Source of the DNA: an uncultured Solobacterium sp.
GTDB taxonomy: Bacteria; Bacillota_I; Bacilli_A; Erysipelotrichales; Erysipelotrichaceae
Assembly: GCA_900547815.1 (NCBI GenBank)
Contig: URHY01000009.1
Coordinates: forward strand, 1 to 41,465
Reading direction: 5' to 3'
DNA length: 41,465 nucleotides
A program made the position numbers and the translations under genes. The notes beneath the pieces were generated by a model, which saw only the letters and a list, made by a program, of their open reading frames with translations, searched no databases and was not told where the DNA came from. The number at the start of each line of letters is the position of its first letter. Position 1 is the stretch's first letter. Below are positions 24,729 to 32,080 of this stretch, piece after piece.

Positions 24729-26831
24729 TTATAAATAATTACGTGTACTCGATGCTGCAATCGCAAACGTACTTCCGTTATGTAATAAGCTTGTAGTATT
24801 TGGACTCATTAAGCCTAAAGCACCTAGTCCAATCAAGCTTGAATTAAAAGCCACGATAAAACGATAATTCGCATGAATTCGATCAAACAAGTGCATTGCG
24901 AGTTTTCTAAGAATTACCAGTTCATTTAAATTGCTTGAAACAAGTGTAATGTCCGCAAGTTCTCGAGCTAAATCTGAACTATCCTGCATAGAAATAGAAA
25001 CATCTGCCGTGGATAGAGCTGGTGTATCATTGATTCCATCTCCGACCATAATGACAGTATGACCTTGATCTTTCAACATCTGAATATATGCAGCCTTATC
25101 TTCTGGTAAAACTGATGCACGATAATCATCTAAATCCAATTCGTGAGCCACTGCTTTTGCGGCACTATCACAATCCCCTGTCAACATAACGACTTTAGTC
25201 ATTCCTAATGTTTTTAAATTATGAATAGCTTGTTTTGCCTCAGCCTTTACTGGGTCATAAATACTAATGATTCCAGCCACTTGATTGTCAATCGCAAGAT
25301 AAATCAGAGATCCTGCACCTTCATTTTCAAGTGAATGAATGACATCATCGATATCCTCTGTTTTTTCGATACCTTCATCTTCAAACACAAAATGATCACT
25401 ACCAATAATGGCACGCTTTCCATGTAGACTTGTCGCAATACCATGCGCAATAATATATTCAACTTTGGCATGCTCTTCATCATGAATTAAACCTTCTTTT
25501 TTTGCCTGGTTTACAATCGCATTGGCTACACTATGAGGAAAATGCTCTTCAAGACAAGCTGCAATCCTTAATACTTCATCACGCATATACCCATTTAAAG
25601 GAACTACTTTCTTTACGGTTGGATTTGCGTTTGTCAAAGTACCCGTCTTATCAAAGACAATCACATCCGCATCTTTGATTGCCTCTAAATACTTACCACC
25701 TTTTACTAAAACATTTCGTTTACTTGCTTCAAGCATTGCACTAATAACCGCAATGGAAGTCGATAATCGAATGGCACAAGAATAGTCCACCATCAATACT
25801 GAGGTTGCGCGTGTTACATTTCTTGTCAAGGCTAAAACACCAAAGAAACCAAGAAAACTAAATGGAACAATTGAATCTGCCAAATGCTCAGCCTTAGCTT
25901 GAATACTTGCCTTTAATGATTCATTTGTATCAATCATCTTAACAATATTACTAATGCGACTTTCATCTTGTAAATTACGAACACGAATAAACAGTTTTCC
26001 TTCTTCAACTAAAGTACCTGCAAATACAGTGTCATTTTTCTTTACATGTTTAGAAAGAGGTTCACCCGTAAAGCTAGATTCATTGATCATTGCTTCTCCA
26101 TCCACGACTTCTCCATCGATTGGAATCATAGAACCCATTTGTGAGATGACTACATCCCCTTTTTGAAGCTTAGACATAGCAATCTCTTGTTCAACACCAT
26201 CTTCTAAAATCCACACTTTATCAAATTGAATCGATAAACTATTGGATAATTCCAATTTTGTTTTTTTACGTGTATAATCTTCTAACAAATCCGAAATATT
26301 TAGTAACATCATAATATTTCCAGCAATCGTATAATTCTTTTGAATTAAACTTACACCAATGCTTGTGGCATCCAATAAAGGAACGTTGATTTTACATTGG
26401 AAAAGTGAAGCTAATCCTTCTTTAATAAAATGAATCGACTTATAAATCGTAATCGCATTTCCAAGTCCCATTGGTAAAAACCATTTAATGAAATAACGTT
26501 TACCAATAATCTTAAAGAACCGATTCATATATTCTCGATTCATCGCAATAGCTTCTGGTGATTGTGAATGGACTACAATCGAAGAAGTATCTGCATTTTG
26601 AAGATATTGGATATCTAAATCCTTTAGTTTATTCAGTAACAAGCCTTTTTGTGCTTTGTCATACAACATCAAAACACTACCCGTAACATTGTTGACCTCC
26701 ACACTCTCAATCATGGGCCATGCATAAAGATCCTTTTTTAAAACTTCGCCCTGAACACTAGAAAACTTATTCTTTCCATAGCGAATTCGCATTCGACCCG
26801 GAATGTCATGGGCAATAGTAAAACTACTCAT
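24729..26831 (-). CDS. P1B-type metal ATPase with SCA motif
   Basis: A 700-residue metal-pumping P-type ATPase. Residues 1-75 form a degenerate HMA-like domain (HDIPGRMRIRYG) without a CxxC. The actuator TGE is at 255-257, the phosphorylated Asp394 in DKTGTLT, TGD at 551-553 and GDGINDTPAL at 597-606. The membrane metal-site motif is SCA (351-353, in VDYSCAIRLS) instead of CPC or SPC; the usual HP of the nucleotide domain reads HS (433-434), which I believe occurs in this subgroup. The SCA class has uncertain substrate (manganese and iron are candidates). It follows a DUF6110-like gene by 1 nt, behind an operator shared with feo. Confidence 0.93.
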   Translation of the reverse strand: MSSFTIAHDIPGRMRIRYGKNKFSSVQGEVLKKDLYAWPMIESVEVNNVTGSVLMLYDKAQKGLLLNKLKDLDIQYLQNADTSSIVVHSQSPEAIAMNREYMNRFFKIIGKRYFIKWFLPMGLGNAITIYKSIHFIKEGLASLFQCKINVPLLDATSIGVSLIQKNYTIAGNIMMLLNISDLLEDYTRKKTKLELSNSLSIQFDKVWILEDGVEQEIAMSKLQKGDVVISQMGSMIPIDGEVVDGEAMINESSFTGEPLSKHVKKNDTVFAGTLVEEGKLFIRVRNLQDESRISNIVKMIDTNESLKASIQAKAEHLADSIVPFSFLGFFGVLALTRNVTRATSVLMVDYSCAIRLSTSIAVISAMLEASKRNVLVKGGKYLEAIKDADVIVFDKTGTLTNANPTVKKVVPLNGYMRDEVLRIAACLEEHFPHSVANAIVNQAKKEGLIHDEEHAKVEYIIAHGIATSLHGKRAIIGSDHFVFEDEGIEKTEDIDDVIHSLENEGAGSLIYLAIDNQVAGIISIYDPVKAEAKQAIHNLKTLGMTKVVMLTGDCDSAAKAVAHELDLDDYRASVLPEDKAAYIQMLKDQGHTVIMVGDGINDTPALSTADVSISMQDSSDLARELADITLVSSNLNELVILRKLAMHLFDRIHANYRFIVAFNSSLIGLGALGLMSPNTTSLLHNGSTFAIAASSTRNYL

Positions 26832-26832
26832 T

Positions 26833-27060
26833 TTATTCGCCTTCGTTTTGAACTTTGGCTTCTTCTAATAAATCCTTTGCGTCTTCCTTAATTGTCTCAT
26901 ACTTATAAGTTGTATCCGATTTAAGCTTCATTCCACCAGCTAAACCTTTAACGGCTAAATCATGTGCTGTGTTGCTTTTTAAAAATTTAGACCCTGCCAA
27001 TGCAGTAGCTGCACCTCCAATAAATGTCCACATTGTTTTGTTTTTCCATCCGTCTTTCAT
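26833..27060 (-). CDS. Small DUF6110-like protein
   Basis: A 75-residue protein resembling DUF6110 proteins that accompany P1B ATPases. A short glycine/alanine-rich hydrophobic segment (MWTFIGGAATALAGSKFL, residues 10-27) is followed by SNTAHDLAVKGLAGGMKLKSD and an acidic helical tail (EDAKDLLEEAK). It may be a membrane-associated accessory to the ATPase; function is unproven. AGGAGG lies 11 nt before the ATG. First gene of a two-gene operon with the ATPase. Confidence 0.75.
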   Translation of the reverse strand: MKDGWKNKTMWTFIGGAATALAGSKFLKSNTAHDLAVKGLAGGMKLKSDTTYKYETIKEDAKDLLEEAKVQNEGE

Positions 27061-27088
27061 AAATATATATCCTCCTTAGAACTATGAA

Positions 27089-27120
27089 TGTAAGTTAGAA
27101 TTAGTTGATTCTAACTTACA
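27089..27120. promoter_or_regulatory. 32-bp palindromic operator (ATPase operon)
   Basis: Two perfect 13-bp arms (TGTAAGTTAGAAT at 27089-27101 and its complement at 27108-27120) with a 6-bp centre. It contains the half-sites GTTAGA and TCTAAC of the feo motif and lies just downstream of the ATPase operon promoter. Confidence 0.75.
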
Positions 27121-27152
27121 GTTAGTATAGTCTTACTTTTTAAATTTGTAAA
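27121..27152 (-). promoter_or_regulatory. ATPase operon promoter with operator
   Basis: On the minus strand, TTTACA (27152-27147), 17-nt spacer, TATACT (27129-27124). GTTAGT-ATAG-TCTTAC (27121-27136) covers the -10; its two half-sites and its offset to the -10 are the same as at the feo promoter. Confidence 0.75.
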
Positions 27153-27153
27153 C

Positions 27154-27266
27154 AAAAAAGGACATTTTTTAAAAATGTCCAAAACTTATGAAATCTAATA
27201 AATTATTAAACAAGTGAAAAGAGCGATTCCATAATTGCATTTAGCGTTAGTTAGTTTCTTCTAACT
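27154..27266 (-). ncRNA. Candidate metal-regulated small RNA
   Basis: A predicted transcript of about 110 nt, from a strong promoter (see 27273-27301) to an intrinsic terminator: GGACATTT (27180-27173) pairs with AAATGTCC (27167-27160), followed by six T (27159-27154). The terminator works only on the minus strand. The 5' end begins in an inverted repeat (AGTTAG-N6-CTAACT), and the body has a pyrimidine stretch (CGCTCTTTTCAC). A 23-codon open frame from ATGCAA lacks a ribosome site. It could instead be an attenuated leader of the downstream ATPase operon, but that operon has its own promoter. Confidence 0.45.
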
Positions 27267-27301
27267 GTTTTAGTTATACCCTATCTAAACTGTTTTGTCA
27301 A
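27249..27301 (-). promoter_or_regulatory. Promoter and operator of the candidate small RNA
   Basis: On the minus strand, TTGACA (27301-27296), 17-nt spacer, TATAAC (27278-27273). AGTTAG-TTTCTT-CTAACT (27249-27266, containing GTTAGT-TTCT-TCTAAC) lies at the expected start site. It is the same motif as at feo and the ATPase operon. Confidence 0.7.
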
Positions 27302-27302
27302 C

Positions 27303-27332
27303 AAAAATAAAAAAACTGTCTTACGACAGTTT
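27303..27332 (-). terminator. Terminator of infC-rpmI-rplT
   Basis: An 8-bp stem AAACTGTC (27313-27320 with 27325-27332), 4-nt loop, followed by a TTTTATTTTT-type tract on the minus strand, 3 nt past the rplT stop. Confidence 0.9.
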
Positions 27333-27334
27333 AA

Positions 27335-27694
27335 TTATGCATTTAAAGCTGCTTTTGCTTCTTCGCAAAGTTTAGTGAAGCCTTCAGCATCGTGAATAGC
27401 CATTTCACTTAACATTTTACGGTTGATAGCAATATTAGCTAATTTTAATCCGTGCATTAAACGAGAGTATGATAAGTCATTCATACGTGCAGCTGCATTA
27501 ATACGTGTAATCCAGATTTTACGCATGTTTCCTTTTAACTTACGACGATCGTTGTATGCATATCTGAACGAATGCATTACCTGCTCATTTGCAGTTTTAT
27601 ATAATGTATGTTTTGATCCAAAGTATCCTTTGGCAAGTTTCAACACTTTTTTTCTACGAGCGCGTGAAACTGTTCCACCTTTAACTCTTGCCAT
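27335..27694 (-). CDS. rplT: 50S ribosomal protein L20
   Basis: L20, 119 residues, essential for 50S assembly and, in Bacillota, autoregulator of its own operon. The basic N-terminal helix ([25 protein letters not shown] in parts: [16 protein letters not shown]) and [21 protein letters not shown] core are fully standard, as is the C-terminal globular domain with [16 protein letters not shown] lies before the ATG. Last gene of the operon. Confidence 0.98.
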   Translation of the reverse strand: MARVKGGTVSRARRKKVLKLAKGYFGSKHTLYKTANEQVMHSFRYAYNDRRKLKGNMRKIWITRINAAARMNDLSYSRLMHGLKLANIAINRKMLSEMAIHDAEGFTKLCEEAKAALNA

Positions 27695-27712
27695 TCTTTA
27701 TATCCTCCTTAA

Positions 27713-27907
27713 TTACTTAACTAACATTTCCTTAATACGTTTGTAATCTGTAGCATGTACAGTACCTGGTTTAGCTAAGTGACGACGTTGTTTCTTAGTC
27801 TTTCCATGGAAACGGTGAGATGTATAAGCGTGAGATCTCTTTAATTTTCCAGAACCTGTCTTTTTTACACGTTTTGCTAATCCTCTATGACTCTTCATTT
27901 TAGGCAT
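27713..27907 (-). CDS. rpmI: 50S ribosomal protein L35
   Basis: L35, 64 residues, a small basic 50S protein. [20 protein letters not shown] at the N-terminus and the [22 protein letters not shown] middle (seen in two blocks) match the family throughout, including the C-terminal rKRIKEML. It lies 18 nt before rplT and 13 nt after infC. Confidence 0.98.
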   Translation of the reverse strand: MPKMKSHRGLAKRVKKTGSGKLKRSHAYTSHRFHGKTKKQRRHLAKPGTVHATDYKRIKEMLVK

Positions 27908-27920
27908 AGTCTAGTCCTCC

Positions 27921-28472
27921 TTACTTCTTTTTAGGTGCCAACACAGTTGACATCGTATTACCTTCCATTGAAGGTTTCTTTTCAACGACAGCTACTTCAG
28001 ACATAGCTTCGATGAAGTCATTCATGATCTTACGACCAACTTCCAAGCGAGTGATCAAACGACCACGGAATCGCATATCAATCTTTACTTTCATACCCGC
28101 TTCGATCCATTTTGACGTCTGACGAACTTTTGTTTCAAAATCGTGTGTATCGATAATCGGTGATAAACGCAAAGATTTAACTTCAACAACATGTTGTTTA
28201 CGTTTCGCTTCTTTAGCTTTTTTCTGTTGTTCGAAATGATAGCGACCATAGTCTAAAACTTTACACACAGCCGGACGCGCTTTGGGTGCAACACACAACA
28301 AATCTAAATTTTGTTTGTATGCAATGTCCAATGCTTCTTTTTTTGACATAACTCCCAATTGTTCTCCATCCGCATTGATGACAAGAGCTTCTCTAAACGG
28401 AATCTTTTCGTTAAACAAATCATCGTTTACATTATTTGGGGCAACTTTTCTGTTATTGATATTCGACACCAT
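27921..28472 (-). CDS. infC: Translation initiation factor IF-3
   Basis: IF-3 guards start-codon choice on the 30S subunit. It has the N-domain (INADGEQLGVMSKKEALDIAYKQNLDL in part), the linker lysine/arginine region with KAKEAKRKQ and the C-domain with KSLRLSPIIDTHDFETKVR and KIDMRFRGR. The start is uncertain: the ATG at 28472 has AAAAAAGG touching it with no spacing, whereas an in-frame ATC at 28460 has GGTG 6 nt upstream. Rare AUU/AUC starts are known for infC autoregulation. Length from ATG is 183 residues. Confidence 0.95.
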   Translation of the reverse strand: MVSNINNRKVAPNNVNDDLFNEKIPFREALVINADGEQLGVMSKKEALDIAYKQNLDLLCVAPKARPAVCKVLDYGRYHFEQQKKAKEAKRKQHVVEVKSLRLSPIIDTHDFETKVRQTSKWIEAGMKVKIDMRFRGRLITRLEVGRKIMNDFIEAMSEVAVVEKKPSMEGNTMSTVLAPKKK

Positions 28473-28616
28473 CCTTTTTTAAATTTCACAAAAAGAAAAT
28501 GGGTGCATTCAACACCCATCACTCTTTTAAACGAATTCAAACTGAATTGGCTGTGAACCTATGTCCCTCTAGACATCAGGTGAGAAGGGGTGCTTCTATC
28601 TTTCCATTTCTTTTAC
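28473..28616 (-). promoter_or_regulatory. infC leader with attenuator hairpin
   Basis: About 144 nt lie between the predicted start site and infC. The leader has a hairpin built on ATGTC/GACAT near 28565-28580 and ends in a terminator-like stem ATGGGTG (28519-28513 with 28505-28499) and a T-rich tract. This fits the L20/IF-3-type autoregulatory leaders of Bacillota; I could not fold or align it, so the class is inferred. Confidence 0.6.
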
Positions 28617-28622
28617 TTATTG

Positions 28623-28651
28623 ATAATACCATACACATATGATATATGCAA
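28623..28651 (-). promoter_or_regulatory. infC operon promoter
   Basis: On the minus strand, TTGCAT (28651-28646), 17-nt spacer, TATTAT (28628-28623), directly after the tRNA terminator. Confidence 0.65.
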
Positions 28652-28654
28652 TAT

Positions 28655-28689
28655 TTTTTTCAAAAAAATAAAGTCGACTCAATCGACTT
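28655..28689 (-). terminator. Terminator of tRNA-Lys
   Basis: A 7-bp stem AAGTCGA (28671-28677 with 28683-28689), 5-nt loop, followed by TATTTTTTT on the minus strand. Almost the same stem reappears at 34380-34397. Confidence 0.9.
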
Positions 28690-28700
28690 ATACACATAAA

Positions 28701-28776
28701 TGGTGGACTCTTGGGGATTCGAACCCCAGACCCACTGATTAAGAGTCAGTTGCTCTGCCAGCTGAGCTAAGAGTCC
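28701..28776 (-). tRNA. tRNA-Lys (CTT)
   Basis: A full cloverleaf of 76 nt including the encoded CCA (28703-28701). The acceptor arm is GGACTCT/AGAGTCC, the anticodon loop is CTCTTAA (anticodon CTT, Lys codon AAG), the T arm is TGGGG-TTCGAAT-CCCCA, and the discriminator is A. It is a single gene with its own promoter and terminator. Confidence 0.97.
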
Positions 28777-28794
28777 ATTTATCAGTGCCCATAT

Positions 28795-28823
28795 ATATTA
28801 CCACAACATATTTTTTAACGCAA
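28795..28823 (-). promoter_or_regulatory. tRNA-Lys promoter
   Basis: On the minus strand, TTGCGT (28823-28818), 17-nt spacer, TAATAT (28800-28795), 19 nt before the mature tRNA. Confidence 0.6.
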
Positions 28824-28827
28824 CACT

Positions 28828-28860
28828 TTTTTTAAAAAAATAAGGATGTCAAACGGCACC
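28828..28860 (-). terminator. Terminator after ABC-F gene
   Basis: GGGTGCC and GACATCC form an imperfect stem (one G-U, one mismatch) with a GTTT loop, followed by TTATTTTTTT on the minus strand, just past the ABC-F stop. Confidence 0.55.
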
Positions 28861-28861
28861 C

Positions 28862-30724
28862 CTATTCCATCATAGCCATTTTTTCTTCCCATTCCTTCAT
28901 TAAGGCGGCTATTTCATTATGCTTATCATCAATTTTCGCATCTAATTCTTCCATCTTACGATAATCTTGATAATACTCTGGTTCATACCTTAATTCTCGC
29001 ATAGCCTCTAAATCTTGCTCCGCCTCATCTAATAAGACTTCAAGTTTAGCAACGCGATTTTTAATGGCCTTTAAATCCGTAAAAGATACAGTTTGTGGCT
29101 TTATCTCTTTTTCAACCTTTGCCACCGATTCAATCAATGTATTATTGGCTTTTTTATCCAAATATTCTTCATAATTTAAATCATACACTTTACTGATAGA
29201 GTCCATCTCTAATACACGAGTTGCCATTTTCTTTAAGAACATACGATCATGCGATACAAACAAGATGGTTCCATCATACTTTTCCAAAGCTGATTCTAAA
29301 GCTTCTTTAGCTGGAATATCCAAATGGTTAGTAGGCTCATCCAAAAGCAAGACATTATCATGTTCTAACATAAGTTTTGCTAATGCTAACCGTACTCTTT
29401 CTCCACCTGACAAATCATTGACTTCTTTAAACACTTCATCTTGTGTAAATAAAAAGCTTGCCAAAGTATTTCGAATCTGTGTTTGCGTCGCATCTGGATC
29501 CATATCCCATAATTCATCCAGAACATTTTTGTTGGATTTCATCTGGGCACTTTCCTGATTAAAATAACCCACATCAATTTGATGGCCAAATTTAAAGTTT
29601 CCCGATAATGCTGGAAGCTCCTTTACTAAGGTTTTAATTAAAGTTGATTTACCAATCCCATTAGGTCCTACAATGGCCATACGTTGTCCTTGCAGTAATT
29701 GAAAAGATACATCAGACAGTACTTTATCATAACCAACTTTTAAATCATCTACCTCAAGAACTTGCTTGCCACCTTTTCTAGCACAAGTAAAAATAGCCTT
29801 CATTTGACTTGTATCTGAAAAACTATCTTCAATTCTATCCATTCGGTCTAAATACTTCTGTTTACTTTTCGCAAAGGCAGCCTTGTTCTTTTTATATCTG
29901 AATTTTTCAATTAAATCTTCTAAGCGATGTATTTCTTGTTGCTGACGTACATATGCCTCATGATTCTTCTTTAAATATTCTTCTTTAGCTTTTAAATAAT
30001 GAGAATAATCCCCTACATATCTTTGTGCCTTTCCAAATTCAATTTCAACAATTTCATCCACAACATGATCCAAAAACATACGATCATGACTTACTAAAAC
30101 AACCGCGAAAGGATAATGTTTCACATAGTTTTCAAGCCATTCAATAGAAGCAATATCCAAATGGTTTGTAGGTTCATCTAACAATAAAATATCTGGCTTC
30201 GTTAATAATAATTTAACTAAAGCAATTCTTGTTTTTTGTCCCGAACTAAATTCACATAACTTTTTATTTAAATCTTTTTCATCAAATTGAAAATGAAAAA
30301 ATACATTCTTTAATTCCACCTCATATTGATATCCATTTAAAGCTTCAAAACGAGTCTGCAACATATCATATTTTGCTAATTGTTTCTCACTCGAATCTTC
30401 TTTTAAGATTTCAGCTTGTGCATTTAATTGTTTTTCTAATTCACGAACTTTATCAAAAGCCGTTAATAACTCTTCATACACTGTTTTTTCTTCATTCACA
30501 AAAGTAATTTGTGCCAAATAACCAATATTTGTACCACTCAAAACCATACGAGAACCTGAATCATAGCTTTCTTGCCCACATATAATTTTCATCAGTGTTG
30601 TTTTTCCACAACCATTACGTCCAACAAGTGCAATCTTTTCATTATCTCGCACTTGAAAGTTTATTCCAGACAAAACAGTCTTTGCTCCAAATGACTTTTG
30701 TATATCACTCAATTGTAGTTTCAT
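28862..30724 (-). CDS. ABC-F family ATPase
   Basis: A 620-residue ABC-F protein (two ATPase domains, no membrane domain), which acts on ribosomes. Domain 1: Walker A GRNGCGKTT (35-43), signature FSSGQKTR, Walker B LLLDEPTNHLD. The linker (about 230-320) is long and charged. Domain 2: GPNGIGKST, LSGGERVR, LLLDEPTNHLD. The C-terminus is a coiled-coil of charged residues. It resembles YdiF/Uup-type proteins, and there is no sign of a resistance-type linker, so I infer a housekeeping translation factor. It begins 12 nt after the amidase-like gene. Confidence 0.93.
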   Translation of the reverse strand: MKLQLSDIQKSFGAKTVLSGINFQVRDNEKIALVGRNGCGKTTLMKIICGQESYDSGSRMVLSGTNIGYLAQITFVNEEKTVYEELLTAFDKVRELEKQLNAQAEILKEDSSEKQLAKYDMLQTRFEALNGYQYEVELKNVFFHFQFDEKDLNKKLCEFSSGQKTRIALVKLLLTKPDILLLDEPTNHLDIASIEWLENYVKHYPFAVVLVSHDRMFLDHVVDEIVEIEFGKAQRYVGDYSHYLKAKEEYLKKNHEAYVRQQQEIHRLEDLIEKFRYKKNKAAFAKSKQKYLDRMDRIEDSFSDTSQMKAIFTCARKGGKQVLEVDDLKVGYDKVLSDVSFQLLQGQRMAIVGPNGIGKSTLIKTLVKELPALSGNFKFGHQIDVGYFNQESAQMKSNKNVLDELWDMDPDATQTQIRNTLASFLFTQDEVFKEVNDLSGGERVRLALAKLMLEHDNVLLLDEPTNHLDIPAKEALESALEKYDGTILFVSHDRMFLKKMATRVLEMDSISKVYDLNYEEYLDKKANNTLIESVAKVEKEIKPQTVSFTDLKAIKNRVAKLEVLLDEAEQDLEAMRELRYEPEYYQDYRKMEELDAKIDDKHNEIAALMKEWEEKMAMME

Positions 30725-30736
30725 AATATCATCACC

Positions 30737-32023
30737 TTATATTTCAAAGTATCTAACAATACTTTTAACTAGTATTTTAGTTATCGCATCTACATTTTCA
30801 TTAAAGTAGTCTACACTTTGTGAATTCATAGCACTAGCATATACGAAGTACAAACCATACATTCCATACGAATCTTTATAACTCGAATTAGTCAGATCTC
30901 CACCATATAACCCAGCATAAGTAGCTCTACCTCCAGTTTCTCTTAACTGTGGATAAAACTCATACTTTTGAGCATTTCCATTATCGTCTAATAAAAACGA
31001 ATCATTCAATACACCATTTTCTTGTGTAGTATTTGTTCGAGCAGCATATAAGGAAATCCCATTTTGTGACATAAAATAAGAAACCGTATTTGCTAACCCA
31101 CCATCCGTATAAGGACTCGTTAACATGTATGGTGCATTTACATTTTCATCATAACTCGCACCCAATGCCAGATATAATTTTGCCTTTACTTTGTATCCTC
31201 TTGCCGGACGTCCATCCGCACCATAATAGCCTGGAGTTTCTCCTTCTTTACGTAAAACTTTTACTTTTAACCCTTTCTTTTCCAATTCTTTTTTAACTCT
31301 CTTGGCAAATTCTAAAGAAGAAGATGGCTCATCTAATATGGATGTACTTGCTCCATAATCTACAGTATTTGAAACATAATTCATTGCATTTCCACATGGA
31401 TCGATTACCACATCATAGACATTAGATTTAGGAATGTGTTTTGTTACGATAATAAAAGCATAATTCTTTTTAAATTTAATATCTTGATTTTTTAAAGCAT
31501 TTTTATCCGCAACAAAAGTAACATCATTAACTTTCTCATCACGACGCATAGTTGTAATAGTTTTTGCTTTAAATGCATCTTTAAAATATATTCGTTCCTT
31601 TTCAAAGTGATTGTATGTATATAATTCATAAATACCTTCTTTTAAAGAACCTAAGTCAATTCCTGAATCAATACTTCCATTAAATGTAAAACTTGTTATC
31701 GCATCATTCATAACATTTCGTAAAACAATGTTATTTCCTTGCATTTTGTCTGTTTCAACAGAACCATATTCACTTTTATATAAAGATAGTGTCTCCCCAT
31801 ACACTAAATAATCTTTTATCAGATAATTTCCTTCAAAACTTTTTTCTACTTTTTTTTGTAATTTTTCAACATCTACATGATCCAAGTATGACTCAGATAG
31901 TTTATCTATTTCAGTTGGTCTTGATGCATATAAAAAAACACAAACAACCGCAACTGCGATTGTAACTATTCCAATAATCTTTGTGCTTAATTTTTTTCTA
32001 TTCATAATTTTTATTTTTTTCAT
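30737..32023 (-). CDS. Amidase_3-like membrane protein, catalytic residues lost
   Basis: A 428-residue protein with one N-terminal membrane anchor (residues about 16-32) and a C-terminal domain (from about 200) that follows the outline of N-acetylmuramoyl-L-alanine amidases (Amidase_3). The first zinc motif, normally DPGHGG, reads IDPCGN (207-212); the SIHAN His motif reads LALGAS (285-290); the last catalytic Glu region reads YVYASAM. Only the Glu near 232 could be kept. It is probably an inactive, cell-wall-binding or regulatory relative. An upstream ABC-F coupling is close (12 nt). The start has AGGGG very near the ATG. Confidence 0.55.
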   Translation of the reverse strand: MKKIKIMNRKKLSTKIIGIVTIAVAVVCVFLYASRPTEIDKLSESYLDHVDVEKLQKKVEKSFEGNYLIKDYLVYGETLSLYKSEYGSVETDKMQGNNIVLRNVMNDAITSFTFNGSIDSGIDLGSLKEGIYELYTYNHFEKERIYFKDAFKAKTITTMRRDEKVNDVTFVADKNALKNQDIKFKKNYAFIIVTKHIPKSNVYDVVIDPCGNAMNYVSNTVDYGASTSILDEPSSSLEFAKRVKKELEKKGLKVKVLRKEGETPGYYGADGRPARGYKVKAKLYLALGASYDENVNAPYMLTSPYTDGGLANTVSYFMSQNGISLYAARTNTTQENGVLNDSFLLDDNGNAQKYEFYPQLRETGGRATYAGLYGGDLTNSSYKDSYGMYGLYFVYASAMNSQSVDYFNENVDAITKILVKSIVRYFEI

Positions 32024-32044
32024 ACCCCTTATTTATATCACACA

Positions 32045-32074
32045 GGAAAACAGGTATCAACGAGATACCTGTTT
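32045..32074 (-). terminator. Stem-loop after asnS
   Basis: A perfect 11-bp stem AAACAGGTATC (32048-32058 with 32064-32074), 5-nt loop, followed on the minus strand by a modest T tract (TTTTCC). It begins 7 nt past the asnS stop. Confidence 0.75.
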
Positions 32075-32080
32075 AATTCT

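Noticed and set aside
27187..27256. 23-codon open frame in the candidate small RNA as a real gene
   Set aside because: No ribosome site before its ATG, and its stop lies within the terminator stem; kept only as an alternative in the ncRNA entry.
28862..30724. ABC-F gene as an antibiotic resistance determinant
   Set aside because: Nothing in the linker or context (no resistance leader, no mobile element) supports it over the housekeeping YdiF/Uup type.
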